Shown one piece after another: positions 39,575 through 52,712 of a stretch of DNA of 64,000 bases; position 1 is the first letter of the stretch, and the number at the start of each line of letters is the position of its first letter. The stretch lies in contig NC_053042.1 in NCBI RefSeq assembly GCF_003473485.1, positions 55,887,762-55,951,761 on the forward strand, given 5' to 3'. The position numbers and the translations under genes were made by a program. This stretch comes from Medicago truncatula (taxonomy: Eukaryota > Streptophyta > Magnoliopsida > Fabales > Fabaceae). The notes beneath the pieces are model-generated. The model did not search any database, was not told where the DNA came from, and saw only the letters and a list, made by a program, of their open reading frames with translations.

Positions 39575-39975
39575 TTTGTTTTAAGTTTAGCGAACGAATG
39601 CTGGAGATGGATTACATGGTTTGTGGTGTGTATCAAATGCTCATGGGGGCAGGAGATGCATTTTCACGATGACTTCTCGGACGCGGTGTGGCATAAAAGT
39701 GTTTCTTTGAACGTCTCTATTTGTGTGTGGCGCTATTACGCAATAGGTGGCCAACAAATGACAACTTAAGGCGTCGTGAAATTATTTCATTGGACTGTCA
39801 ATTGTGTGTTTCAGGGTGTGGTCAAATTGAATCAGCAGATCATTTAATTATTCATTGTCCTATTTTTTGTTCTCTTTCTCAACACGTGAAATATTGGCAT
39901 GGTGTGTATTCTGTGGATCCCCAAAATGTTATGGATCATTGTCAGCAATTCAGGTTCTCCATCGATGGTTAATTG
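39575..39975 (+). mobile_element. LINE 3' fragment (reverse-transcriptase zinc-binding region)
   Basis: Two frames in series read as the zf-RVT domain of a plant LINE: LANECWRWITW and AVWHKSVSLNVSICVWR in one frame, then RRREIISLDCQLCVSGCGQI and ESADHLIIHCPIF in another. The Cys/His pattern C-x2-C..H-x4-C (LCVSGC, HLIIHC) is intact. One frame change separates the blocks. The 5' part is missing, as is usual for LINE copies. Confidence 0.75.
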
Positions 39976-41177
39976 AATGTTTAATTGAATATATATCTCA
40001 TTTTGGCTTGTCAAAAAAAAAGTTTAATTTTTTTTTGAAAGAAAAAAGAAGTTTAATTGAATGTTTAATATATAAGTAAACATTTTTTTAAAAGAAAAAT
40101 ATAAGCAAGCATGTTACTACTATTATTCTCCCTTAAAAACAAATGTTACTATTATTCTATCGAAAATAAGGTTATGCGTTATTTTTAAATCATATTTTAT
40201 ATAGTATTTTAATTCATATTCATTGTTGAGGGACCGGTTATTTCAACCGATTTGAGATAAAAGTAAAATAGTTCGAGGTCTTAAGTTAAAATCGGATAAT
40301 AAGTAAATATTTAACATAACAACTAACTAATATATGTGGTTCAAAAAATCAATTGTTAGTATAAATAAATAGTTTATGCAAGTTTTTATTTATTTTATAG
40401 AGGATGTTTATGCGGTTGAGAGCGAGAGATATTCAATTTATATAGTATATTTTAAATTTTCAATTAAACATAATTATTAAATTACTAAAAACATTTAATT
40501 TTAATTATAAAAGTTTTTAAAGTTGTTTCTTTTCTTTTTTATTACTCAAACAATAAATCAAACATCAATGAAGATTGGTTCAGTTGTTACAAAATTAACT
40601 CAATTATAGATTTAATTTTCACTATCAATGATAATCACTTTTGAGTTTGTCGAAATTTTCACGGGCCAACTCATATAAACCTTTTTATAAAAGGAAAAAA
40701 AAAAAACTGAGACACTAGGTTTCTGCGTGTGTAAGCTTCTTTTGACTAGACTTCGAGGACAGTGTGGTCCATCTTCCCTCTATTTTCTGGGTTGGGCAAT
40801 TAGCACTTACTAGGAATGAATGAATTGTTAATTACAAATAACTTGAATTTTAGCACTTGCTAGAATTTCTAATGATATGATATGATATGTCTTATAGTTG
40901 AATTTTGTACAATGAATTTAATAAGAATGGAGAAAAAGTAACATATGACGACAAGAAAAATAAACACACATTCTCGGGTGGAGAAGAGGGAAAAGTAAAC
41001 ACCCAAATTTACGATTTTCGAAAATCAAAATCCTAGGCCTTAAGGTCATTTGGATATATTAGAAACAAGGAAAAAGCGAACATGGGTCACAATTCACAAG
41101 CAACAGCAGATAGATTGCCAAATTGATCTCTAGACTATAACTTTTTTTCATCAATTTATTTTCAAACTGTAGAAATA
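39976..41177. other. AT-rich spacer, no gene recognised
   Basis: Nothing coding or structured was recognised. Confidence 0.45.
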
Positions 41178-41179
41178 TA

Positions 41180-41340
41180 CTCTATTCTTTTCAAAATATA
41201 AGCAAATTTTACTTTTTAAGTTCATTCAAATAATTATGTATGTGGTTCATATTATGAACCGTTCATATTATGAACCACATACATCATTAATTACATGAAC
41301 CTAAAAAGTAAAATTTGCTTATATTTTAAAATGGAGGGAG
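41180..41340. mobile_element. Stowaway-type MITE (161 bp)
   Basis: The ends are inverted copies (left CTCTATTC..TTCAAAATATAAGCAAATTT, right ending AAAATGGAGGGAG) with TA on both sides (41178-41179 and 41341-41342). The centre is a hairpin of TATGTGGTTCATATTATGAA and its complement. The arm sequence ACTTTTTAAGTTCATTCAA matches the interrupted copy at 2549-2857. Confidence 0.85.
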
Positions 41341-41699
41341 TATTAAGTACTTCTTAAATTATTATCAATCAATCCAATCAATTGCTTTTAAATAGAAGAG
41401 AGAATATAATTCATAGAAGGTTTAGATAGACTAAAAATAGTTTATAGATAAAAGATATTAGTTAAGGAATCGATTAAATATAATTTTATTTTGGAAATAC
41501 AAGACGATTTCTTTTTTCAATAATAATTTCACCATTTTTTTTATGCAAAGTTACTTTTTTTTTTCCCTTTAATCAATGTTATAGCACAAACAGAAATAGG
41601 TGCTAAGCAAAACAATAACATGATCGAGTAATGTGAGAAAATTTCTTATAAAGACATACGTATGCACTTCAATGATGTTGATCAAAAGGAACCTGGTGG

Positions 41700-42227
41700 T
41701 AGGGTTGGGAATAGGCCAGGCCAGGCCAGGCTTTGATAGGCCTGAGCCTGGCCTACGAAAAATTTTGCAGGCCTAAGCCTGGCCTATGGCCTTTCATAGG
41801 CCTATTTTTTTGGCCTGGCCTGGCCTATTTAAAAGCCTGGCCTGGCCTGAAAGCCTATTTACAGGCCTACTTACTATTAAAGTCACTAAACATTCCATTT
41901 TAGCTACTTTTAAATAGGCTTAATAGGCCTCCAAGCCTATTTCAGTGTAGGACTTGTCTATCACTACTATAAGGCCTTAAAAGCCTATTTCACTATAAAG
42001 CTTTAAAGCCTATTAAAAAAGTCCACTATGAAGCCTAACATGCATAAACAGGCCGGCCTATTAGGCTTCATAGGCTTTTTTGATAGCCTAAGCCTGGCCT
42101 ATTTACTTAAATAGGCTTTTTAAAAAGCCTAAGCCTAGCCTTTTTAATAAACAGGCCAGGCCAGGCCAGGCTTAAACAGGCCAGGCCATAGGCCCCTGTA
42201 GGCCGGCCTGGCCTATTCCCAACCCTA
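41700..42227. mobile_element. hAT-type MITE built of GGCC-rich repeats, 528 bp
   Basis: The terminal inverted repeats are long: left TAGGGTTGGGAATAGGCC, right GGCCTATTCCCAACCCTA. A perfect 8-bp duplication CCTGGTGG (41692-41699 and 42228-42235) marks a hAT insertion. The interior is an array of CCTGGCCTATTT / AAAGCCTA / CAGGCC phrases in both orientations. No frame is coding. It is much richer in GGCC than the AT-rich surroundings. Confidence 0.88.
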
Positions 42228-42235
42228 CCTGGTGG

Positions 42236-45200
42236 TGATTGTTTGTGTTGAGAATTGGAGGTCACACCTAGGCGACATTGTGTCAAATCCTAAATATGCT
42301 TTATGGACACAAGTTAAAAAAATTAAATATAAAAGTATTTTCTTGAAAACCGTGAATTCAATTATCTTAAAAATTTTAAAAATTTCTTTTCAATATAAAG
42401 TTCGTCTTTTATTCATTTTAATTTCTTATGACATAAGTTAACATCACCCTATAGTATCTATGGGGTGGAAAAGTGAATGAGAATAAGGTTAGATGGTCGC
42501 CCTTATATGTAGGTGAATTTTAGGGTGTTTTAGGAGGCGAAGAAGTAACATGTTCCGAATATTTTATAGGCTTACTTGCTCGTAAAGTTTAAGTTGCTTG
42601 TTCCTATTGCCTCGCTCAAGGTTGGTTTTTCCTTGGCATCCAAGCCTATAGATTATCGGGCTTGGATGATGTGTTTTCGGTATCAATGCCAAAACAATGG
42701 TCCTCACCTCTTTTTGAAACACCACATTATTGTGAAATTATGTTATAAGTCTCATGGCGTCTTCTTTGGTAAAACTCCAATATCTTTAATAAGGTTTAAA
42801 TTAAATCTAACTCATTCAACTCTACTTTGCTACAAAAGAGATAATTAAATCCAAACAAATACTTCCTTAATTGAGCATCTTAAGTTTTCCTTCAAGAATT
42901 ACAACTATTCCTTTTAACACATATGTCGAATTTCCTTCCACTTTAAAAGACTTCAAGTTTCAACATTGTTCTACAAGAGACAAAAAGTCTTTGTGTTCTA
43001 TTCAACATTTACGAAAATGAAATGGTTTAAAGACCCAAATTCTCATTAGAACATTTCAAACAGTCAGAATATTGTTCGAAAATATTTCTATCACCTTATC
43101 CACTCAATCGCAACCCTCCATAAGAGTTTATTTAACCTGCTCATAACACGGTCACATCAGGACGAAATCAGCTATACTTTTTCCCACAAAAGAGATATAA
43201 AAAGAATTGATGAATCTCTTGTTAATAGTTAATGCTATATGAGAAAAGTTATCGTAATATTTAATTCAATATAATTATCAAATCATATATGTTTAAATTC
43301 TAGTATAAAAAAAAATCACGTTGTTAAATAAAGTTATTTGATACAATTAGAGATTCTAGAAGAAAAAAAGACATGCATAATTTGAAAGTGCTCGACATGT
43401 TCGATTCACACTAAAAATATGACGGTGCACACGACATTTCAAAAGGCACATAACTAGCAGCATTCATATATAGTTTTGTTCATATTATGCACAATTCACG
43501 TGGCCATTTTATTTGAAATTGGATGGATTGGATTTGGGGTAGACTAGACCTAAATCAAGTACGGATACTTTTGAAATTTATTGTACCGACTTTATTGTTA
43601 GAAGTGCTATTGTAAGTTTCACCTCATATGTGCGAGTAGTAAATATGCTACAAAGGAGTAGATAGCTGACACCACATCAAATTTCAACATGCTTAGTATA
43701 TTATCACGATTCATGAGTTAAGATTATCTGCATTGTCTCCATTATCGATCACATTGCAGGGTTAAAGTTTAAACATTAAATTCACCATTAGGTTATTTGA
43801 CAAAAAGAAATCTCCATTTATTTATTCAATCACTAAAGTTTTAAAATATTATGGGATCTATAAAAAAAGATTTAGACTTATATTTAACATATACATACTT
43901 TGAAACTATGGTAATTCAGCAAATGAAGTGAATAGAGAAAATTGAAAGGATTCTAACCCGTCATTATTCTTTAAAGATACAACATCTTGCAGCTGCCGTC
44001 CACTTCCATAAAATCATTTCCCTTTTTCCAAATGTCAGTTAGTTAAACCAAACGCTTAAGTAACAACATTAAGATAAATGAAAAGTAACAACTAACAAGT
44101 TTCTATGAGGACAAAATTCACAAAGAGGAATTAGGAAATGCCAAATATAAAATCCACCAAAATAAAATCTATGTATCTTAATATAAATATATAGTGTCAG
44201 TCAACATCTCTAAGACAAGTCAAAAGATCATTGCATTTGGTTGACTAAAGCCTGCTTCATCATGAATCATAAATAAATTATATTTGAAATTTCTTGTCAA
44301 AACTTAATTAAATTTACTTTTTCAGTAACCTTAAGTCTTACTATAATTAACTATTCAAATTTTTATGTTATAAACTTAAACTTAATGAATTAAAAAGTGA
44401 TGTATGTTTGGAAGGATATAATGAATCGATGAATAAAACAGAAATACATGAAGATTAAACAGGAGGACATTTAGAACATACTGGTTAATACTAGCTGTAT
44501 TTGTATTTGATGCTTACAATGTAAACTGCGGAAGCTGGATCCATTTAATAAAAGATCAGAGCCGGTTACTTGCTTCATTATCTTATTATAAAAATGTTGT
44601 TGTATTTTTTGTCAGCCAAACAATTATTATATTATATATTCAGAACTACTATTGAATTTTACTTGTTTGATGATGCTAACAATTCCCTTACTCTTACTCG
44701 ATACAAGGTACTGTATAAATACATGAACTTTTTTTTTTTTTTTTTCCGTTTCTCTTCCAACCCTACGAGGTTCTCACACGTTTTATGTAGTTCAGATTTT
44801 AGAATCCAAACTGCTTAAAAATCTCATACAATATCCAAAAACATGTTGAAATATTTCGAATTTTAAAATTCGAATAGGGTGTATGAGAAAGTCATAAGGT
44901 TGAAAAAATAATGATTTTTTTCTTGTGTTAGAGGTGGGTTTAGATGTTGAAGCCCAAATTGGAAGCACCAAGCCCAATAAGGAATGCAGATTGGCCCAAC
45001 CTCGCTATAAAGATCACAATATATTCGCACCGCTAAAACGTATGGGTTTTAACTAGAAGCATATATGTACTAATGTTATTATGTTTTTAATGGATTGACC
45101 GCCTCAACTATAAACTGGTCAATCTAGTTGTTGGTTCAATGACAATGATTCTCAATCTTTTAAGATCAGATGAATAGGATTAAACCAACCAAGTTGCTCA

Positions 45201-45667
45201 ATCATAGTTAAAATGAATAAACAACTACTATTTAAAAGGTCTTGTTGATAGGGTTGTAAGAAACAAAATCAAAGATTCGACATATTTGAAGGTCAAATAT
45301 AAACTAATTAAACTTGTTTTCTATGTTTAGGTTCAACACGATCAAACCCGATCTCTATTAGTTCATGTATCACATTCACCTCATTCAAAATTGATCAATT
45401 GAGACAATTACCAACCAATTACATATTTTGTTTATTTGACACAATATTACTACTATTTTCTTTAAAAATAATATTTTATTCATGAATTTTTTAATTTTAA
45501 CATTTATTTTTCTCATTGTAGGATATATAAGTACTTCTTTTAATAGAACAATAAAAACCATAGTGTTTACCCTTAAACTTTTAAAATCAAACCATAATAA
45601 GTTTGCTAATCAAATTGGTTTGATTCAAAAGGAAAACGAGTTTCAACCAGTAGTAATTTTGTTAGTA
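42236..45667. other. AT-rich spacer, no gene recognised
   Basis: Only short frames without recognisable domains occur here. Three GCCCA motifs cluster at 44950-45000 (AAGCCCAAATT, AAGCCCAATAAGG, TTGGCCCAACC). They resemble plant site II promoter elements but have no gene attached. Confidence 0.4.
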
Positions 45668-45782
45668 AAGCCCATAATAAGGCCCATTTGAAAACAAACC
45701 CAAAAGTTTCGATATTTATCATCCATCTCCTCTCATTTTGTAGCAAGGTAGGGTTTACACGCAGTCGCAGAAGAATTCAACA
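45668..45782 (+). promoter_or_regulatory. RPL35 promoter and leader: site II motifs plus telo-box
   Basis: Site II motifs in reverse (AAGCCCATAATAAGGCCCA, 45669-45688) are followed about 60 bp later by TAGGGTTT (45749-45756), an inverted telo-box (AAACCCTA). This pair is the signature of plant ribosomal-protein gene promoters and links expression to growing cells. The telo-box lies about 30 bp before the ATG. Confidence 0.75.
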
Positions 45783-47410
<1,628 letters not shown>

Positions 47411-48939
47411 TTGTTGACAAGTTTTGAATTTCTACCCCTGTATTTTCTTTATTCTGTTTTTCTTTATCAGACTCGTGGTTTCCTTCCTGAAGCTACTAGG
47501 GTTTTTGCATTTTGTTAGTTTGTCCTTAAGGAACCATACTCATTGCGGATTGTTAGTCTCTTCAATGTTTAAACTTGGATTAATACTCTAAGCTTTCCAT
47601 TTATTTATCATTATTTTCTAATTTGCTTGGGGTATAATATGGTCGATCTCACTTAAAGGGAAGTGCAGAACTTTTTTAAAAAGCATTTAAAACCGCTAAC
47701 AAAGGAACCAAGACTAGGTATTTATGAAGAATCTAGTTTTTATTTTCTGAAGTATATGTTATTGCATGAAGAATGTAGTTTTTATTTCCTGCAGTATATG
47801 TTATTGCACAAATTTGGGGATTAGTCTCAAACAGTATTGTTTGCAAGAAAATGTTTGAATTGATTATCGATGCTGTCTTGGTAAACCACTTATCAAGGTT
47901 CTAGGTCTGTTTTTCATGTCGATTTTGCAACCAGCTTCAGTTGCTTCAAGTGATTTAAATTTCTAGCTTTCTGCATTGTATGCCAATGTTATAATTCCAA
48001 ACTAAATTGTTTATAATTCTATCGAGACTTCCTATTGAAATAGAGTAACCAATTTGCATAATTAAGAAACTGTCTAATTAAGCATATAATGGTGTTGTCT
48101 TAGGTGAACCAGCTACTAAGTGGTTCACGGCGAACAATGAGTTAGAACCGTTAGAATCATTAGTTCTACTTAGAATTTAAAAAAGTACTTCATCTTTGTA
48201 GGTTGATAAACTTGTTTTGAATTAATTAATGTTGCGTCTTTGGTCTCTACCTAATGTCGTACATTGATTCTTCTTGATATTGTTATGCGTAATGAACGAA
48301 AAGGGAACCTAAACCTGAGTCGATGGAAGGCGAAATCTAAGTCAGAACTGCTGACTAAGAGAGGTGTTCATCTTCTTTTTGTATTGAACTACAACATTGA
48401 CCATTATGATTAGGTTGTTTGAAGTTACTCTGATCTTAGAATTTCCTTAGGCTTATGGTAGCGGCAAACGAAAAGTATACTTTGTGCGAGGTGGCTGCCA
48501 TTGTTGTATTGGGAGAGAAATGAGAGTTGAGAGAATGTAAATTTTTGAGAGAAAGAGAGTGGGTGAACGTGCAATCTGATGTGGTACTGCCTATTGAAAT
48601 CATATTTACTTAGTCTAACGACTCAGTTGTTAATCATGATCCATTGGTGAGGGACTTGTCGAAGCCCTCACCCTAGAAGCCATGTTATTTTGCTTAAAAG
48701 ATTGTTTTGAAGTTTTTTCTTCCAATGTACTTTTTTTTATTGAAAAAAAACCGTGTGATGCATGACACGTCATTGAAAATCAGCAGAAGCAATTTCCTTA
48801 AGACTTACTCACAAACAGGTTTATTTCGTTGTATTATCATTTATTCCACTTTGGTTGAATGTGGTACATTTTAGTGCTAGAGATAATTTTCTATGGGGAA
48901 ATTAAAGGAATGGATAGATTTTAATGAATAGAAACGTTG
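47411..48939. other. 3' UTR of RPL35 and spacer
   Basis: A near-direct repeat of a 'GTAGTTTTTATTT..GCAGTATATGTTATTGCA' phrase occurs at 47735-47765 and 47773-47808. No other gene is recognised. Confidence 0.4.
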
Positions 48940-49640
48940 GCTGGAATCTTAAGTGATTAGGAAAGATGAATGGGCAGTGGCTTGTCATTATTTGTTGCAT
49001 TGGCTAAATAAACAGACTCATGTAGATGATTTTACTCGTCCAGTTTTTCCAGTGCAGCAAGTGTGTTTGCGATTATCATGCTAAAAAGCGTATAGCAGGA
49101 TTGTTTCCACTCCTCAAGAAATAGTGTTAATTGGTTGGAAAACTTTGGCGGAGGGATGGGTTCAGTTGTACATTGATGGCTCTTGAAGACAGAACGGATG
49201 AGCAAGATGTGGTGGTATTATTAAGGGTAGTGATCGTGAATGGTTTGGTGGTTTCTCTAAAGTTGATTTTTTTTATAAGGTTTGAAGTATGTTAGAACGT
49301 TCGGATTTCAGGCGGTTGATCTAAAAATAGACTAATAATGATTTCTAATTTTCTTATTAAAAATGGAAGTGGTAATCCTACTGGTAGGTCATTAGTTGAG
49401 AAGATTTGTCGCATGATTGATTTGGAGTGGGAGGTTGTTGTTAAACACTCTTTGTGTGAAGCTAACCAGTGTGTTGATGTGTTAGCAAACTATGGTTGTT
49501 CCTTGAATGGTGAAAGTAGATTTTGAGTCTTATCCGACTCACTTCGCTCATTTGTTGTGAGCTGATGTAATGAAATATCTATCACCTGTCTAATTTCAGT
49601 GTAGTATGTCTTTCTCCGGGTTGTTTAACCCTCTTTGTAA
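48940..49640 (+). mobile_element. Degenerate LINE 3' end with RNase H-like domain
   Basis: Translated blocks read KDEWAVACHYLLHWLNKQTH, LIGWKTLAEGWVQLYIDGS, CGGIIKGSDREWFGGFSKV and, after a break, GRSLVEKICRMIDLEWEVVV with HSLCEANQCVDVLANYGCS. This is the RVT_3/RNase H tail of plant LINEs (DGS and the ANxxAD-like ANQCVDVLAN block). It carries stops and frame changes. The end near 49640 (CCCTCTTTGTAATAAAA) suits a LINE 3' terminus. Confidence 0.75.
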
Positions 49641-49918
49641 TAAAATAAAAAAGTAACACAATAAATTGAGTAAAAAGATAAGAGGGAAAAAACCTATATT
49701 CTAGCAATACTTTTTTTTAATGCAAATGAAAATACGAATAGAGGCCTATAAAAATGAACAAGAAAAATCCTCAAAAGATATTCAGGGACAAAGGTCGTAA
49801 TATCTTGATAAATAATAATACAACATTATGATGAAATTTAAACAGTATAAAATAATCATGTTAGATACAGTATCTTCCAAAAATAAAACCTCTTACACTC
49901 GACTTCATACATTATGGT

Positions 49919-51852
49919 CTATTGGCCATCTGGCCTACAAATAGACTGCCAACCTGTACAAAACTGGGCAACCTCTCTAAGAGAATGTGTAGCTGCTTCC
50001 ATTGTCCAAGTTGGGTAATATTCACTAGGATGGAACATGGATTCTCCTTTAGATTCTATTGGCAAGCATAATGGTTGAGCACCATTCAGAAACATATCTC
50101 CTTCAGATGTTATGAAGCCGGACTTCTGCTCTTCTTTGTCTGCCGCCTAAACAACCAATTTTGTCACACCAATTAGTAACCATAAGGGGTATCAACAGTT
50201 GTTGGTTGCAGTCAAATATGACTGGACTATAGAGTATAAACTAACTATTTATATGGACAAATTTTAGGAGCCCTTCATATCATTCACAATATTTGCAAAA
50301 TACTAACACAAAATTGATCATTTCAAGTAATATCTATAAATTCTTCACATATCTTGACATCAGAATATATAAATAAGAAAAATATTCGTGACACAGATTG
50401 AGATGCTAAATGGGAAGTAAAAGAAAGATCAATGTTCCAACACCCTTTGCAGGGTAAGTATTTATGTTTAGAGTTGGCCCAAGAGCGAGTGAGGCTAAAA
50501 CAAGTTATTGCGGGTCTTTTTTTGAAAGCATGTGTGTTATTTTTGCTTTATAAATACCAGAGTGTACTTTAGCTTGGGTCTTTTCCAACAGGCGTGGCAT
50601 TTTTGCTTTAAGAAAACTAACAAGTAATTGCCTCGCCCTTAAGCCAGCCTTGGGTTTAAATGCGAAAATAGGCTAAAATGGAGTGAATTTGAGAATATGA
50701 CAGAACCCTGACTAACAACGATAAAACAGCAAACATGGAAAAAGGCAAATGTATTTTACCTTCTCCGTATAAAATTCAAAAGTCTTTTTCTTATCTCCTG
50801 CCTCATATATGTTGCATTGGGAGTATATCTGTAAAATCATTTTAGAGATATCAGTTATCTACACAATTGCTGCATATAAATTAGAATGCAAGGGACGATA
50901 GCAGCACAATCACCTGGGACTCAACACTAGCACAAACTGCATATATTCCCCAGTTTCTGGTGTAATTGTTGTACAGATGAACTTTTCCAAATCTAACACG
51001 AGGGTGTCTTTGCCGTGTTCCATCAAAAAAACAATGGTGAATCGTCACCCGGATGCATCTATCACCAACATGTGTTGGGTCAGCTCCAATTAGCATGGTC
51101 TTGTCATGTTGTGCAAAATAACATCTGGTGTAAAAACAAATAATCTCATTAATAAAAAAACACATTTCATTAAATCATTAATGTAGTTCAATTTTTAAAA
51201 CGGAGAAAACGAAGCAACCTAGATATAGTGATATCTGTGCTTTGTCTTGTGATGTCTATAAGGCCGTCATCATAATCTCGGAGGCTGCAACGGTCAATCC
51301 AAATATTCCTAGAATTAGGTTTGATTTGAATCCCATCAACATCATGACCTCTGCCCCCCTCAAACTCAAGGTTGCATACAATTATGTTATCACATTCTTT
51401 CAGCCTTAAGCCTTTCCCAGTCAATTTAATCCTCTGACCTCTTCCATCTATTGTCTTATGAGAGGACACACTCAGGTATGATGAAAGATTAATTGTACCG
51501 GAAACTTCAAAAACAATCCATAGCGGCTCCTTTCTACGACATCCTTCGCGAAGAGAACCAGGACCATCATCTGAATGCCAATGCCAAACACACGAAACTC
51601 ATTGAAAATTCTACATCCTAACGTAACGCTTTTCATTATTAATTCCATAAAAAGCATCTAACTAGCTAGCATTTCATCATTTAAAATGAAAACAAAAAAT
51701 GTCTCCTATAAAGAGGATCGAATGAAACCTGAAAGGGAGGTAACGAAATAGAGACCACCGTGGAGACCACCGATGGCGAGGCGACCGAAACCCTCAGCAC
51801 GACCGGCAATGGACCTCAAATTGGAATCTGCATCTCCGTATGGCTGCATCAT
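49919..51852 (-). CDS. Pectate lyase family 1 (PL1-type) protein, 327 aa, 5 exons
   Basis: A parallel beta-helix enzyme that cleaves de-esterified pectin by beta-elimination with calcium. Exons on the minus strand: 51852-51729, 51570-51219, 51124-50914, 50828-50760 and 50146-49919. GT-AG, 984 nt. Landmarks: GRAEGFGRLAIGGLHGGLYF at the N-terminus, VSSHKTIDGRGQRIKL, the calcium-site stretch GGRGHDVDGIQIKP (113-126) and DRCSLRDYDDGLIDIT (134-149), and the catalytic R198-H-P-R-V-R203 (RxPxxR) in a block followed by FGKVHLYNNYTRNWG. It starts MMQPYGDADSNLRSIAG with no signal peptide, like the Arabidopsis At3g55140-type clade. An in-frame stop lies just before the ATG, so no leader was missed. Lack of a secretion signal makes a wall role uncertain. 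Confidence 0.92.
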
Positions 51853-52096
51853 CAATCAATCTTCTTCAATACAAGGGATTCTTCTTTTTCACCGATTCAA
51901 TAATTGATTATTTATTTTATAGGTTAAATTAATTAAGGAGATACTAACTATTTATGTACTAAATTGATTGCTTAAATTACACTTTAACACTTCCCTTTCT
52001 CTTCTGTAAAACACGTTTACATTTTGAGTTTATTTTTGAAACCGCTTATGTTTTTAAGTTATTTACCTATAATAAGTTAGTCCTAAGTATTTTAGG

Positions 52097-52267
52097 TAAG
52101 AGTAGTGTTATTTGAACAACCATATGAGATAATTTTTGTGTTAACTTCTTTTTCTCTCTCTTTTTATTAATCAAAAATAATAGAGAGAGAATAAGAGGAT
52201 AATGTAAGTATGATAGAGAAAATTGTCAAAAAATTGTGAGAAAATGGTTGTACAAATATCATTTCTC
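52097..52267. mobile_element. MITE candidate with GTTGT-ACAAATA-type ends
   Basis: The left end AGAGTAGTGTTATTTGAACA and the right end GTACAAATATCATTTCTC are imperfect inverted copies of about 24 bp, with TTTCTCTCTC/AGAGAGAGAA arms inside. Target duplication is not clear. It lies 0.25 kb upstream of the pectate lyase start. Confidence 0.45.
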
Positions 52268-52405
52268 TTTATGTTTAAGTTATTTAAGATTTAACATCAT
52301 TCAAATTGCTTCGATTAAATAGTTTAAAGGCCAATTTGTTTCTATTGATTAACTTAAATGACTTAATTGGTATGAAAAAACATAAAGCTAATGTGTTAAT
52401 ATTAA

Positions 52406-52700
52406 GGCTTAATTGCACTTTTGGACCCCTATCTTTCCAAAAGTTGCGGTTATGGCCCCCTAACTAATTTAAATACAAAACAACCCCTATATTTTGATTT
52501 TTTGGCAGTTTTGGACTCCCAGTCCATTAGTGAGGTGCCACGTGGCCCCCTAAATAATACACGTGGCACCTCACTAATGGACTGGGGGTCCAAAACTGCC
52601 AAATAATCAAAACATAGGAGGGTTGTTTTGTATTTAAATTAGTTAGGGGACCATAACCGCAACTTTTGAAAATATAGGGATCCAAAAATGCAATTAAGCC
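52406..52700. mobile_element. Mutator-type MITE, foldback, 295 bp
   Basis: It starts GGCTTAATTGCACTTTTGG and ends TGCAATTAAGCC. The halves pair almost base for base (CCATTAGTGAGGTGCCACGT against its complement). The perfect 9-bp duplication TAATATTAA lies at 52397-52405 and 52701-52709. The arms are about the same as those of 20342-20653, so they are one subfamily. Confidence 0.88.
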
Positions 52701-52712
52701 TAATATTAAATA

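Noticed and set aside
41700-42227. CRISPR-like array or satellite from GGCC repeats
   Set aside because: The units are irregular and in both orientations, and the block has inverted ends with an 8-bp target duplication. It is a transposon.
42576-42848. 90-residue frame
   Set aside because: No recognisable family and no exon partners.
49338-49526. Host RNase H gene
   Set aside because: The surrounding blocks follow the order of a LINE 3' end, with several breaks.
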